Source of the DNA: Pseudaminobacter sp047739745
GTDB taxonomy: Bacteria; Pseudomonadota; Alphaproteobacteria; Rhizobiales; Rhizobiaceae
NCBI RefSeq assembly: GCF_047739745.1
Contig: NZ_JBLLVA010000007.1
Coordinates: 62,001 to 126,000 of the forward strand
Length of the DNA: 64,000 nucleotides
Reading direction: 5' to 3'
Shown here: in pieces, positions 41,667-50,251 of the stretch
Numbering within the stretch: position 1 is the stretch's first letter
How the letters are laid out: each line of letters begins with the position of its first letter
The notes under the pieces: model-generated
Databases searched by the model: none
Told to the model about the DNA's origin: nothing
The model's input: only the letters and a program-made list of their open reading frames with translations
Translations under genes and position numbers: made by a program

Positions 41667-43655
41667 TCACTTGTGCAGGCGCGCCTCGGCCGCCGTCACC
41701 ACGGCATCGGCGGTGATGCCGAAATGCGGATAGAGCTGCTCGATCGGCGCGCTTGCGCCAAACCCGTCCATGCCGATGAAAATGCCGTCAAGGCCGATGA
41801 ACCGGTCCCATCCGAGCCTTATCGCCGCCTCGATGCCGATCTTGATCGGCGCGGTTCCGATCAGCGCCGCCTTGTATCTTTCGGTCTGCTTTTCGAACAG
41901 CTCGAAACAGGGCACCGACACCACGCGGGTCGGATGACCATGCGCCTGCAACTGGGTACGGGCGGCAAGCGCGATCTCGACTTCAGAACCGCTGGCGAAG
42001 ATCGTCACTTCCGCCTCGCCATCGGCCGTCGCCAACTCGTAGGCACCATAGGCGCAGAGGTTTTCCTCGACGAAATCAGTACGCACTGCGGGCAGGTTCT
42101 GCCGGGTGAGCGCAAGCGTCGAGGGGGTCTTGGCCGCCTCCAGCGCGAGCTGCCAGCATTCGGCCGTTTCGGTCGCGTCGGCCGGGCGGAAAACCAGATG
42201 GTTCGGGATGGCGCGCAGCGCCGCCAGATGCTCGACCGGCTGGTGGGTCGGCCCGTCTTCGCCAAGGCCGATCGAGTCATGCGTCATGACGAAGATCGAG
42301 CGAATGCCCATCAGCGAGGCAAGCCGCATGGCCGGGCGGGCATAGTCCGAGAAGGTCAGGAAGGTGCCGGAATAGGGGATGACGCCGCCATGCAGGGTCA
42401 TTCCGTTCATCGCCGCCGCCATGCCGTGTTCACGGATGCCGTAGTAGACGTAGCGTCCGTCATAGCCACCCGGCGTGATCGGCTTGGTCTGGCTGGTCTT
42501 GGTATTGTTGGAGCCGGTGAGGTCGGCCGAGCCGCCGATGGTTTCGGGCACGGCGCCGTTGATGACTTCCAGCGCCATCTCCGATGACTTGCGGGTGGCG
42601 ACCTTCGGCTTGTCGGCGGCAAGCCTCTGCTTGTATTCGGCAATCACCGTATCGAAGCCGCCCGGCAATTCGCCGCGCATGCGCCGCTCGAACTCGGCCC
42701 GAACGTCGCTTTCCGCAGCCGCAAGCCGCGCTTCCCAATCCTTGCGCTTCTTGCAGGCATTGAGGCCGGAAAGCCGCCAGGCGTCGAGAATGTCGGAAGG
42801 CACCTCGAACGGCGCATAAGGCCAGTTCAACGTCTTGCGCGCGCCGGCGATCTCTTCGGCGCCAAGCGGCGAGCCATGCGCCTTGCTGGTTCCCGCGCGG
42901 GTCGGGGCGCCGAAGCCGATGGTCGTCTTGCAGGCAATCAGCGTCGGGCGGTCCGCCGTGCGGGCGATCTCGATCGCCGCTGCAATCGCGTCGGGGTCAT
43001 GACCGTCGACACGCGACGCATTCCAGCCGGAAGCCGCGAAACGCTCGAGCTGGTCCGTCGAATCCGACAGCGATACCGCACCGTCGATGGAAATATTGTT
43101 GTCGTCCCAGAACACGATCAGCTTGTTGAGCTTGAGATGCCCGGCAAGCGAAATCGCCTCCTGGCTGATGCCTTCCATCAGGCAGCCGTCACCCACCAGC
43201 ACATAGGTGTAATGGTCGACGAGATCGTCCCCGAACTTGGCATTGAGGATGCGTTCGGCGAGCGCCATGCCGACGGCGTTGGCAATGCCCTGGCCGAGCG
43301 GGCCGGTCGTCGTCTCGATGCCGGCGGCGTGCCCGTATTCGGGATGGCCGGCCGTGCGCGAGCCGAGCTGGCGGAAATTCTTGATCTCGTCGAGCGTGAT
43401 GTCGTCATAGCCGGTGAGATAAAGCAGCGAATAAAGCAGCATTGAGCCATGGCCGGCCGACAGTACGAAACGGTCGCGATCTGGCCAGGACGGATGGTTC
43501 GGATCATGCTTCAGGAAGCGCGTATAGAGCACGGTCGCAATGTCGGCCGCCCCCATGGGCAGGCCGGGATGGCCGGAATTTGCCTTCTCCACTGCATCCA
43601 TGGACAGGAAGCGGATAGCATTGGCCATCCGGTCGTGTTTTTCGCGTGTGGTCAT
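41667..43655 (-). CDS. tkt: Transketolase
   Basis: Thiamine-diphosphate enzyme of the pentose phosphate pathway that moves two-carbon units between sugars. The 662-residue protein has SGHPGLPMGAADIA, HGSMLLYSLLYLTGYD, the TPP/Mg motif GDGCLMEGISQEA, and the C-terminal GLGEDGPTHQPVEHLAALR block in order. The ATG at 43655 was chosen; the open frame to 43760 is not homologous. It is the first gene of the leftward carbon group. The nitrosative-stress cluster starts just beyond its 5' end. Confidence 0.97.
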   Translation of the reverse strand: MTTREKHDRMANAIRFLSMDAVEKANSGHPGLPMGAADIATVLYTRFLKHDPNHPSWPDRDRFVLSAGHGSMLLYSLLYLTGYDDITLDEIKNFRQLGSRTAGHPEYGHAAGIETTTGPLGQGIANAVGMALAERILNAKFGDDLVDHYTYVLVGDGCLMEGISQEAISLAGHLKLNKLIVFWDDNNISIDGAVSLSDSTDQLERFAASGWNASRVDGHDPDAIAAAIEIARTADRPTLIACKTTIGFGAPTRAGTSKAHGSPLGAEEIAGARKTLNWPYAPFEVPSDILDAWRLSGLNACKKRKDWEARLAAAESDVRAEFERRMRGELPGGFDTVIAEYKQRLAADKPKVATRKSSEMALEVINGAVPETIGGSADLTGSNNTKTSQTKPITPGGYDGRYVYYGIREHGMAAAMNGMTLHGGVIPYSGTFLTFSDYARPAMRLASLMGIRSIFVMTHDSIGLGEDGPTHQPVEHLAALRAIPNHLVFRPADATETAECWQLALEAAKTPSTLALTRQNLPAVRTDFVEENLCAYGAYELATADGEAEVTIFASGSEVEIALAARTQLQAHGHPTRVVSVPCFELFEKQTERYKAALIGTAPIKIGIEAAIRLGWDRFIGLDGIFIGMDGFGASAPIEQLYPHFGITADAVVTAAEARLHK

Positions 43656-43772
43656 GATCGCTCGCCAAACCCGGGGTTTCGGGGGCATCCGCCCCTCGGA
43701 AAAAAGCAAGCGGACACATAGCAGGCGCGCCACGTGAGTCAACAAAGCCTGGGACGGCATTCCCGGAAATCG

Positions 43773-44024
43773 CTATTTGAGCCGGATCGTTTCCTCGGCA
43801 ATTACCTGATGGTCGGCGTCCAACACCGCCCGCCACACCATATTGCCGCAGCGAAGCGAAACCCTGCGCCGGCCGCTGTCGCCGCCCTGCCCATCCTCGA
43901 CGCTGCTGATCACCTGACCTAGCCGCATGCGGCGGCGCAGTTCGTCCACCTGGATGGTGAAGCGTTCGGCCAGCAGATGCGGCTCGATGAAGAAATCACC
44001 CTTGGCGTCACGTTCCAGTTTCAT
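43773..44024 (-). CDS. DUF6522-like small protein
   Basis: An 83-residue soluble protein starting MKLERDAKGDFFIEPHLLAE, with FTIQVDELRRRMRLGQV and a closing RCGNMVWRAVLDADHQVI. It looks like the DUF6522 proteins found beside nitric-oxide genes in rhizobia, but that name was assigned from memory. Biochemical role unknown. The ATG at 44024 has GAGG upstream. It is divergent from the hemoglobin gene, and both share the 23-bp palindrome in between, which suggests induction by nitric oxide. Confidence 0.75.
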   Translation of the reverse strand: MKLERDAKGDFFIEPHLLAERFTIQVDELRRRMRLGQVISSVEDGQGGDSGRRRVSLRCGNMVWRAVLDADHQVIAEETIRLK

Positions 44025-44062
44025 TTCCCGCCTCGACGAATATGCCACAGCATGAACTCACT

Positions 44063-44085
44063 AACATATATTGACAATATATGTT
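44063..44085. promoter_or_regulatory. 11-1-11 palindrome, NsrR operator candidate
   Basis: AACATATATTG, one A, then CAATATATGTT: perfect 11-bp arms with a 1-base centre. NsrR operators are 11-1-11 inverted repeats beginning AA-x-AT. It sits between the divergent DUF6522-like and hemoglobin genes, 39 bases from the former start. Confidence 0.8.
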
Positions 44086-44197
44086 TTAAACTGGAGAGTG
44101 CCGCCGATTCCGGATCGCGCATCGAGACCCGTGTGCGCAAAAAGCCTAGCAGCGGTTTGGCAGGCAGCCGGACGTGGGAAGGGATTGTAACGCGATC

Positions 44198-44662
44198 ATG
44201 AGTGACCAGGCGCAGGCAACAAGGACAATGCTGGTCAACGGCGCGCTGCTGCCGGAAGAATTGGATGAAGCCATGATCCATGACGTCGTCCACGGCTTTT
44301 ACGACCTGATCCGCAAGGATGCTCTTTTAGGACCCGTCTTCAACGGCGTCATCGCGCCCGATCACTGGCCGGCGCATCTCGCCAAGATGTGCGACTTCTG
44401 GTCCTCCACTCTCCTTCGTACCGGTCGTTTCGAAGGCCGACCTCTGCCCAAGCATCTGGCGATCCCGGGCATTGGCGAGGAACACTTCCGTCGCTGGCTG
44501 ACGCTGTTTCGCGCCACAGTCACCCGGCTCTGTCCTCCGGATATCGCGGCGCTGTTCATGGACCGGGCCGTGCGCATAGCGCATAGTTTCCGGCTTGCCA
44601 TCGCCTTCAACCGCGGCGAAAACACGCTCGAAATCAGGCCGATCCTGGAGGACAGCCTATGA
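44198..44662 (+). CDS. Group III truncated hemoglobin
   Basis: A 154-residue heme protein of the TrHb3 group. It has VVHGFYDLIRKDALLGPVFN at the B/C region, the conserved W in FWSSTLLRTGRFEGRP, and the proximal-His region around LPKHLAIPGIGEEHFRRW. Group III globins in other bacteria bind oxygen and protect against nitric oxide or peroxynitrite. It begins a likely operon with nsrR and nnrS behind the NsrR-like palindrome. The ATG at 44198 has GGGA upstream at a long distance; earlier GTG starts are less likely. Confidence 0.9.
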   Translation: MSDQAQATRTMLVNGALLPEELDEAMIHDVVHGFYDLIRKDALLGPVFNGVIAPDHWPAHLAKMCDFWSSTLLRTGRFEGRPLPKHLAIPGIGEEHFRRWLTLFRATVTRLCPPDIAALFMDRAVRIAHSFRLAIAFNRGENTLEIRPILEDSL

Positions 44663-44720
44663 CACGACGCGCAATCCCCTGCTGCCGCATGGAAGGCAGC
44701 GACAGGCGAGAGGCAGGCTG

Positions 44721-45182
44721 ATGCGGCTTACCTATTTTTCCGACTATTCGCTGCGCATGCTGATGTATGCAGCCTGCGCCGGCAACAGGCTTATCACTAT
44801 CGAGGAAGCCGCGCGCACCTTCGGCGTGTCGAAGACGCATCTCAACAAGGTCGCCAACCTGCTGACCCGCCACGGCTATCTGCGGGCGGTGCGTGGGCGC
44901 ACCGGCGGCCTGGCGCTCGGCCGCCGCCCCGAGGCGATCCGCATCGGCGATGTGGTCCGGCTGACGGAGCCCGATTTCGCGCTGGTGGAGTGCTTTGCCG
45001 CTGGCAACCAATGCGTGATCACCAACTCATGTCGGCTTTCCGGCGTGCTCAACGAGGCAATGGCCTCGTTCCAGGACACGCTCGATCGTTACACGCTCGC
45101 CGATATCGCGCTGCAACCACGCGATTTTCTGAGCGAACCGATACCCGCCAGGCACGGGCTCGAAGCGCCCGCCCCCGGCTGA
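44721..45182 (+). CDS. nsrR: Rrf2-family nitric-oxide-sensing regulator (NsrR-like)
   Basis: A 153-residue winged-helix repressor. It starts MRLTYFSDYSLRMLMYAA, as NsrR does, with a helix-turn-helix at about 28-50 (AARTFGVSKTHLNKV). Three Cys, in ECFAAGNQCVITNSC, are spaced like the iron-sulphur ligands of NsrR. Nitric oxide damages the cluster and releases DNA. The gene lies between the hemoglobin and nnrS genes, so it probably controls its own operon through the upstream palindrome. Confidence 0.88.
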   Translation: MRLTYFSDYSLRMLMYAACAGNRLITIEEAARTFGVSKTHLNKVANLLTRHGYLRAVRGRTGGLALGRRPEAIRIGDVVRLTEPDFALVECFAAGNQCVITNSCRLSGVLNEAMASFQDTLDRYTLADIALQPRDFLSEPIPARHGLEAPAPG

Positions 45183-45257
45183 TCTACAGGGAGATCGATC
45201 GCTTCCGCCGTCCGCTGCGGGCTGCCGGCTGATTTTCCACGGTGTGATTTTGCTGAC

Positions 45258-46448
45258 ATGAGCGATATGGCCATTCCCCGCACCCGGCCGGGCAACTATC
45301 CCGCAATTCTGTCCTATGGTTTCCGGCCTTTCTTCCTCGTAGGCTCCCTTTATGCCGGCGGCGCGATCCTTTTCTGGTTGCCGCTGCTTCACGGCTATCT
45401 CGAAACATCGAGCCTGTTTGCGCCCGTCGACTGGCACGTGCATGAAATGCTGTTCGGCTATGTCGCGGCGGTCGTCACCGGCTTCCTGCTCACCGCGATA
45501 CCGAACTGGACCGGGCGTTTGCCGGTGCAGGGACTGCCTTTGCTTGGTCTGGTCGTGCTCTGGCTCGCCGGCCGGCTGGCGGTTTTCTTCTCGGCCGAAA
45601 TCGGCTGGCTTGCCGCCGCCCTTTTTGACTGCGCCTTCTTGGCAGCCGTGGCCGCCGCTGCCGGCATCGAAATTGTCGCAGGGCGCAACTGGCGCAATCT
45701 CAAGGTGCTGGTTCCGGTTTTGGTACTGCTGGCCGCCAATCTGCTGTTCCACCTCGAATCCCACTATTCGGGTGTCTCCGACTATGGCAGGCGGCTGGGC
45801 ATCGCTGCGGCTATTGTGCTGATCATGGTGATCGGCGGGCGCATCATCCCGAGCTTCACGCGCAACTGGCTTGTGCGCGAGAATCCGGGCCGCCTGCCCA
45901 TACCCTTCGATCGTCTCGACACGGTAGCCATCGTTGTTTCCGCGCTGGCGCTCGCCCTTTGGACATTTCTGCCCGACGCCGCCGTGAGCGGGGTTGCGCT
46001 GCTGCTTGCCGCGTTCCTCAACGCGCTGCGCCTTGCCCGCTGGGCTGGTGACCGAACCACGCGGGACCCGTTGGTGCTGATCCTTCATCTCGCCTACGCC
46101 TTCGTGCCGCTCGGACTGCTCCTGACCGGACTGACAGCCTTTGCTCCAGGCGCCATCATGCCCGCGGCCGGCATCCATGCCTTAGGCGCCGGCGCCATCG
46201 GCACGATGACGCTTGCCGTCATGGTGCGCGCCACCCTCGGCCATACGGGACAGGAATTGCGCGCCGGCAAGGGCGCCCGTGTCATCTTTGGCGCAATCAT
46301 CATTGCGGCACTGGCGCGCATCGCGGCGGCCTTCGCCGACGCTCCAGACCTGCTTACCCACTTCTCCGCCTGCGCTTGGGCCGCCGCCTTCCTGGGCTAT
46401 GCAGTGCTTTATGGCCCGGCGCTTTTTCGGCCCCGAATCCGCGGCTGA
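45258..46448 (+). CDS. nnrS: NnrS-family membrane protein
   Basis: A 396-residue protein with about twelve membrane helices. It has the NnrS start SYGFRPFFLVGSLYAG and the conserved WHVHEMLFGYVAAVVTGFLLT region, plus IIPSFTRNW and RATLGHTGQEL. NnrS proteins bind heme and copper and relieve nitrosative stress in denitrifying bacteria. It is the third gene after the hemoglobin and nsrR, consistent with a nitric-oxide defence operon. No denitrification enzyme genes are nearby. Confidence 0.92.
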   Translation: MSDMAIPRTRPGNYPAILSYGFRPFFLVGSLYAGGAILFWLPLLHGYLETSSLFAPVDWHVHEMLFGYVAAVVTGFLLTAIPNWTGRLPVQGLPLLGLVVLWLAGRLAVFFSAEIGWLAAALFDCAFLAAVAAAAGIEIVAGRNWRNLKVLVPVLVLLAANLLFHLESHYSGVSDYGRRLGIAAAIVLIMVIGGRIIPSFTRNWLVRENPGRLPIPFDRLDTVAIVVSALALALWTFLPDAAVSGVALLLAAFLNALRLARWAGDRTTRDPLVLILHLAYAFVPLGLLLTGLTAFAPGAIMPAAGIHALGAGAIGTMTLAVMVRATLGHTGQELRAGKGARVIFGAIIIAALARIAAAFADAPDLLTHFSACAWAAAFLGYAVLYGPALFRPRIRG

Positions 46449-46503
46449 CCAGCCTCCGACACCCCACAAAACACGATTGCGGGGGAAAGCTCGAATCGCT
46501 TTA

Positions 46504-46533
46504 TTGACGGGTCGTTTTCACGGTGCCTAATGT
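46504..46533 (+). promoter_or_regulatory. Possible sigma-70 promoter of DUF4164-zapA
   Basis: TTGACG (46504-46509), 18 bases, TAATGT (46528-46533). It lies upstream of the DUF4164 gene. The -35 is near consensus, the -10 moderate. Confidence 0.5.
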
Positions 46534-46595
46534 TTCATGGATAAGTCGTTCTGAATGCGGACGATTCGGTGATGGGCGGGAGTTTAGACGGAGCC

Positions 46596-46868
46596 ATGAC
46601 CGGGGAAACGACACTCAAAGAAGTAATCAGCCGGCTCGGCAAGGCGATCGACGCGCTGGAGCACAGCGTTGCGGCGCGGCTGGAGCATGAGCAGGATTAT
46701 CTGGAAGCAGAGGCCGAAGTGCAGCGCATGAACGCCGATCGCGGCAGGCTTGCGCAGGAACTCGACAATTCCGAAGCGCGCGCCGAAAGGCTGGAAGAAG
46801 CCAACAAGGAGGTCTCGCGCCGGCTGGTGACCGCCATGGAAACCATCCGCGCGGTGCTGGACAGGTAG
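46596..46868 (+). CDS. DUF4164-type coiled-coil protein
   Basis: About 90 residues, predicted as one long coiled coil from the heptads in LEHEQDYLEAEAEVQRMNAD and EARAERLEEANKEVSRRL. It resembles the DUF4164 proteins encoded immediately before zapA in Rhizobiales. It may be a cell-division accessory, since ZapA itself is a coiled-coil FtsZ partner, but this is inferred. The start is uncertain (ATG 46596, ATG 46572 or GTG 46569). Three bases separate it from zapA. Confidence 0.75.
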   Translation: MTGETTLKEVISRLGKAIDALEHSVAARLEHEQDYLEAEAEVQRMNADRGRLAQELDNSEARAERLEEANKEVSRRLVTAMETIRAVLDR

Positions 46869-46871
46869 AAG

Positions 46872-47252
46872 ATGGCCCAGGTTACAGTCACGATCGACGG
46901 CAAGGCTTATCGGATGGCCTGCGATGAAGGCCAGGAAGAGCATCTGATCGGCCTTGCGGAGAATTTCGACCGCTACGTCTCGCATCTGAAGGATTCCTTC
47001 GGCGAGATCGGCGACCAGCGGCTGACCGTCATGGCCGGCATCATGGTCATGGATGAACTGTCGGAGCTGCGAAAGCGCGTCAAGGGCATGGAAAGCGAGA
47101 TCCTTACCCTGCGCAAGACCCGCGACGACGCCCTGACCAAGGCCGACAAGAACGATGCGGCGCTGACCGGCGCGCTTGCCGGGCTGGCGCAGCGCATGGA
47201 AGATTTGGCCGACAGGCTGACGCCCAGGAAGCCCCCAGAGTCGCAGACATAA
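46872..47252 (+). CDS. zapA: Cell division protein ZapA
   Basis: A 126-residue protein. The N-terminus AQVTVTIDGKAYRMACDEGQE is the ZapA strand-helix head, followed by LAENFDRYVSHLKDSFGEIGDQRLTVMAGI (in part) and a C-terminal coiled coil. ZapA cross-links FtsZ filaments at the division site. It is co-transcribed with the DUF4164 gene. The region downstream, where 6S RNA often lies in other bacteria, shows no recognisable 6S fold here. Confidence 0.93.
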   Translation: MAQVTVTIDGKAYRMACDEGQEEHLIGLAENFDRYVSHLKDSFGEIGDQRLTVMAGIMVMDELSELRKRVKGMESEILTLRKTRDDALTKADKNDAALTGALAGLAQRMEDLADRLTPRKPPESQT

Positions 47253-47301
47253 GTCGATCTCGCCCGCCCTGCGTCGTGGCATATCTGCGATTTCCGACAG
47301 C

Positions 47302-47351
47302 GTCATCCCGGAAGCCGAAGCGAAGCGGAGGCCATCCGGAAACCATTCCTC
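47302..47351. repeat. Dispersed intergenic repeat, copy A
   Basis: The 50 bases starting GTCATCCCGGAAGCC match the stretch at 54630-54679 at most positions. It is non-coding and sits between zapA and rpoH. It looks like a repeat family common in Mesorhizobium-type genomes. Confidence 0.7.
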
Positions 47352-47446
47352 CACCTTTGCCGTCGCGGAAATGGCTCTCGCCTCTCGAAATCGCTTCGCT
47401 CCTTGGCCGGGGTGATGCGATATCTGCAAAGGCACACCCCGAAAAC

Positions 47447-47476
47447 AAAAACGCGCCGGCCGAGGCCGACGCGTTT
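47447..47476 (-). terminator. Terminator downstream of rpoH
   Basis: A stem of AAAACGCG plus CGGCC and its complement, 14 pairs with one mismatch and a 2-base loop, with T/A runs on both sides. It lies 18 bases beyond the rpoH stop. Confidence 0.75.
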
Positions 47477-47493
47477 TGTGTTGTCGCAGGCGA

Positions 47494-48405
47494 TCAGCCG
47501 GCCGGCTGGGCCTCGATGGTGCGCAGTGCCTGGGCCTGGCGCTTCGCCGCGGCCTTGACCGCATCCTGCACCTTCTCAAAGGCACGAACCTCGATCTGGC
47601 GCACACGCTCACGGCTGATGTCGAACTCGGAGGACAGCTCCTCGAGCGTCATCGGCTCGTCGGACAGACGGCGCGCTTCGAAGATACGGCGTTCGCGCTC
47701 GTTCAACACGGACATCGCGCCGGCAAGCATGCCACGCCGGTTCTCCAGCTCGTCCTGTTCGATCAGCATTTCTTCCTGGCTGTCGTGGTCGTCGACCAGC
47801 CAATCCTGCCATTCGCCGGATTCGCCTTCCGTCGCCCGGATCGGCGCATTGAGCGAAGCGTCACCCGACAGGCGGCGGTTCATCGACACCACCTCGGCTT
47901 CGCTGACGTTCAGACGCGTGGCGATCTCCGTGATCTGCTCGGGCTTGAGATCGCCTTCGTCGAGCGCCTGGATCTTGCCCTTGACCTTGCGCAGGTTGAA
48001 GAACAGCCGCTTCTGATTTGCGGTGGTGCCCATCTTGACCAGGCTCCACGAGCGCAGGATGTACTCCTGGATCGAGGCTTTGATCCACCACATGGCATAG
48101 GTTGCCAGGCGGAAGCCGCGCTCGGGCTCGAATTTCTTGACGGCCTGCATCAGGCCGACATTGCCTTCCGAAATGACTTCGCCGATCGGCAGACCATAGC
48201 CGCGATAGCCCATGGCGATCTTTGCCACGAGGCGCAGATGGCTGGTGACGAGCTTGTGTGCCGCCTTGGTGTCGTCGTGCTCCTGGTACCGCTTGGCGAG
48301 CATGTACTCTTCCTGCGGCTGAAGCATCGGAAAACGGCGGATTTCTTCCAGATAGCGGCTGAGGCCGCCTTCCCCGGAAACGATACTGGGTAGTGTCTGG
48401 GCCAT
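47494..48405 (-). CDS. rpoH: RNA polymerase heat-shock sigma factor RpoH
   Basis: A 303-residue sigma-32. It has region 2 with ISEGNVGLMQAVKKFEPERGFRLATYAMWWI (in part), the RpoH box KRLFFNLRK just after it, and region 4 with TLEELSSEFDISRERVRQIE. It directs transcription of chaperone and protease genes on heat shock. Rhizobia often have two rpoH genes; which of them this is cannot be told here. The start at 48405 fits the family MAQTLPSI. It is the only heat-shock gene in the window and is followed by a terminator. Confidence 0.95.
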   Translation of the reverse strand: MAQTLPSIVSGEGGLSRYLEEIRRFPMLQPQEEYMLAKRYQEHDDTKAAHKLVTSHLRLVAKIAMGYRGYGLPIGEVISEGNVGLMQAVKKFEPERGFRLATYAMWWIKASIQEYILRSWSLVKMGTTANQKRLFFNLRKVKGKIQALDEGDLKPEQITEIATRLNVSEAEVVSMNRRLSGDASLNAPIRATEGESGEWQDWLVDDHDSQEEMLIEQDELENRRGMLAGAMSVLNERERRIFEARRLSDEPMTLEELSSEFDISRERVRQIEVRAFEKVQDAVKAAAKRQAQALRTIEAQPAG

Positions 48406-48590
48406 GATAGCGCCCTCCCTCTTTAGCGAGTGTGCCCCCTGAAACAGGCAGGCCTATGACGTGGATGCATCATGCACTGCCACGTCAAACACCCTTATAT
48501 AGGAACAAATCGGGAAAAGCACCCTTTTGTTCAACACGAAACAATGTGTCACGCCAAAGTGAACAATGGCAGTCAAGTTTGGGGCACAGG

Positions 48591-49619
48591 CTACAGCCGG
48601 CGAAAGCCCTCGACGATTTCGGCCATGTCCAACGGCATCGGTGCCGTGAGCCGCATCGGTTCACCGGTTGTCGGATGGCAAAAGCCGAGCAGTCCCGCAT
48701 GCAGCGCCTGTCGCGAAAGTCCGCGCACCAGGCCCTGCAGCGGCTCGGGCAGGCGGTTCGCCTTGGTGCGGAAGGCCTGTCCGTAGTCGGGATCGCCGAT
48801 CACCGGATGGCTGATATGGGCCATATGCACCCTTATCTGATGCGTGCGCCCGGTTTCCAGCCGGCATTCGACCAGCGCGGCCTTCACTGCATCCGCAGCC
48901 GTCTCGCCATAGCGCTCAAGCACCGTGTAGTGCGTCACCGCGTGACGTGCATCGCCACGTCCGGCCGGCACCACAGCCCGCCTCACCCGGTCGGCGGCAC
49001 GGCCGAGCGGCGCATCAATAATTCCTGTGACCCGCGCGGGAATGTTCCAGACCAGTGCCAGGTAGGCCCGCTCCAGCTCGCCGCTGGCGCCGTGATCGGC
49101 AAAGGCGTCCGACAATGACTTATGGGCACGGTCTGTCTTGGCCACCACCATGACCCCGCTGGTGTCCTTGTCCAATCGATGGACGATGCCCGGCCGCTTG
49201 ACCCCGCCTATGCCGGAGAGACTGTCGCCGCAGTGATGGATGAGTGCATTGACCAGTGTGCCGGTCCAGTTGCCGGCTCCCGGATGGACAACCAGGCCCG
49301 CCGGCTTGTTGATGACGATCAATTCGTCGTCTTCGTAAAGTATGTCGAGCGCGATCGCCTCGCCTCGAGGTTCTGCCGGTTCGGGTTCCGGTATGACGAC
49401 CTCGGCACGATCGCCCTTCGCCATCTTGCGCTTCAACTCGTTTACCGTCGCGCCGTTCACCGTCACTGCTCCCTGCCGGATCAGCGCCTGCACGCGGTTT
49501 CGCGAAAAATCCGGCCCGAGTGCTGCGGCCAGCCACTGGTCGAGGCGCAGCCCTGCGGCATCGGCGCCCGCTTCCAGCGCTTTCAATCCGTGGCCGGCTT
49601 CGCTATCAGGGTCGCGCAT
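48591..49619 (-). CDS. rluD: 23S rRNA pseudouridine synthase, RluD type
   Basis: A 342-residue RluA-family enzyme. An S4 RNA-binding domain (about 22-85, LRLDQWLAAALGPDFSRNRVQALI in part) is followed by the catalytic domain with the Asp in HRLDKDTSGVMVVAK, and DEELIVINKP-like DDELIVINKPAGLVVHPG. Length and domains fit RluD, which modifies helix 69 of 23S rRNA. It is read leftward toward rpoH and is divergent from the membrane-anchored protein at 49643, with starts only 24 bases apart. Confidence 0.92.
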   Translation of the reverse strand: MRDPDSEAGHGLKALEAGADAAGLRLDQWLAAALGPDFSRNRVQALIRQGAVTVNGATVNELKRKMAKGDRAEVVIPEPEPAEPRGEAIALDILYEDDELIVINKPAGLVVHPGAGNWTGTLVNALIHHCGDSLSGIGGVKRPGIVHRLDKDTSGVMVVAKTDRAHKSLSDAFADHGASGELERAYLALVWNIPARVTGIIDAPLGRAADRVRRAVVPAGRGDARHAVTHYTVLERYGETAADAVKAALVECRLETGRTHQIRVHMAHISHPVIGDPDYGQAFRTKANRLPEPLQGLVRGLSRQALHAGLLGFCHPTTGEPMRLTAPMPLDMAEIVEGFRRL

Positions 49620-49642
49620 CGTTCCATCCGGACAAGGGCATC

Positions 49643-50035
49643 ATGGTCAAAACGGCGTCTGCCGCAGAAGGCGAAAAGGAACCGCTCGATCCCTCGGTCG
49701 AGAGAGTCCGGCGCAAGCTGGTGCGCTTCGTCGCCATCAATCTCGGCCTGCTGTTCATTGCCCTTATGGCGGTGCTGGCAGCCATTGTCTACAAATCCGG
49801 CTGGGGCAGCAGCCAAACGCCGGTCGCCGAGACCGCCGCCGTTCCCTCATCCGCCGAGGAGGCGTTCGTGGAAGCCGACATCGTGCTGCCGGCCGGCGCG
49901 AAAATGCTGACGCATTCGCTTTCGGCAGGCCGTATCTCCATGGATGTCGAGCTTGCCGACGGCAACCGCGCGATCTTCATCTACGATATCGCCGCACGCC
50001 GCATGATCGGGCGTCTGGCGATCAGGGCTGAATAG
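49643..50035 (+). CDS. Membrane-anchored protein of unknown function (DUF6476-like)
   Basis: A 130-residue protein: a charged N-terminus, one helix (INLGLLFIALMAVLAAIVYK, about 33-52), then a periplasmic domain with ADIVLPAGAKMLTHSLSAGR and a closing AARRMIGRLAIR. The pattern resembles DUF6476 proteins of rhizobia, but that name is from memory. AAGGG precedes the ATG at 49643. It often accompanies rluD and tRNA-Glu in related genomes. Function unknown. Confidence 0.75.
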   Translation: MVKTASAAEGEKEPLDPSVERVRRKLVRFVAINLGLLFIALMAVLAAIVYKSGWGSSQTPVAETAAVPSSAEEAFVEADIVLPAGAKMLTHSLSAGRISMDVELADGNRAIFIYDIAARRMIGRLAIRAE

Positions 50036-50055
50036 AAGATCGCCGCGAAAGGCGG

Positions 50056-50084
50056 TTGCATTTTCGGCGCCGCCAGCCTATACG
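50056..50084 (+). promoter_or_regulatory. Sigma-70 promoter of tRNA-Glu
   Basis: TTGCAT (50056-50061), 17 bases, TATACG (50079-50084). The -10 ends 10 bases before the mature tRNA 5' end, which suits a tRNA promoter. Confidence 0.65.
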
Positions 50085-50094
50085 CCGATCTTCC

Positions 50095-50169
50095 GCGCCC
50101 ATCGTCTAGCGGTCAGGACGGCGCCCTCTCACGGCGCAAACAGGGGTTCGATTCCCCTTGGGCGTACCA
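50095..50169 (+). tRNA. tRNA-Glu (anticodon CTC)
   Basis: A full cloverleaf of 75 bases including encoded CCA. The acceptor GCGCCCA pairs with TGGGCGT (first pair G-U). The anticodon loop CTCTCAC gives CTC, read as Glu. The T arm holds GGTTCGATTCC. It decodes GAG. No integrase or attachment-site duplication is visible downstream, so there is no sign of an element inserted here. Confidence 0.95.
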
Positions 50170-50251
50170 TTCCCTCCTCTTATCACTTGCCGATCGATCT
50201 TCTTGACGGCGCCGGACCAAATCTCGCCACAACTCGTGGGCAGGTGGCGGC

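Noticed and set aside
47253..47440. Possible 6S RNA after zapA.
   Set aside because: The position is typical, but no long closing stem with a large central bubble could be drawn; the stretch is mostly a dispersed repeat.
48406..48590. Promoter or RNA thermometer before rpoH.
   Set aside because: A TATATAAG stretch is present near 48495, but no -35 at the right distance and no clear hairpin hiding the ribosome site could be supported.
50095..50251. Integration site of a mobile element at tRNA-Glu.
   Set aside because: No integrase, transposase or repeat of the tRNA 3' end was seen downstream.
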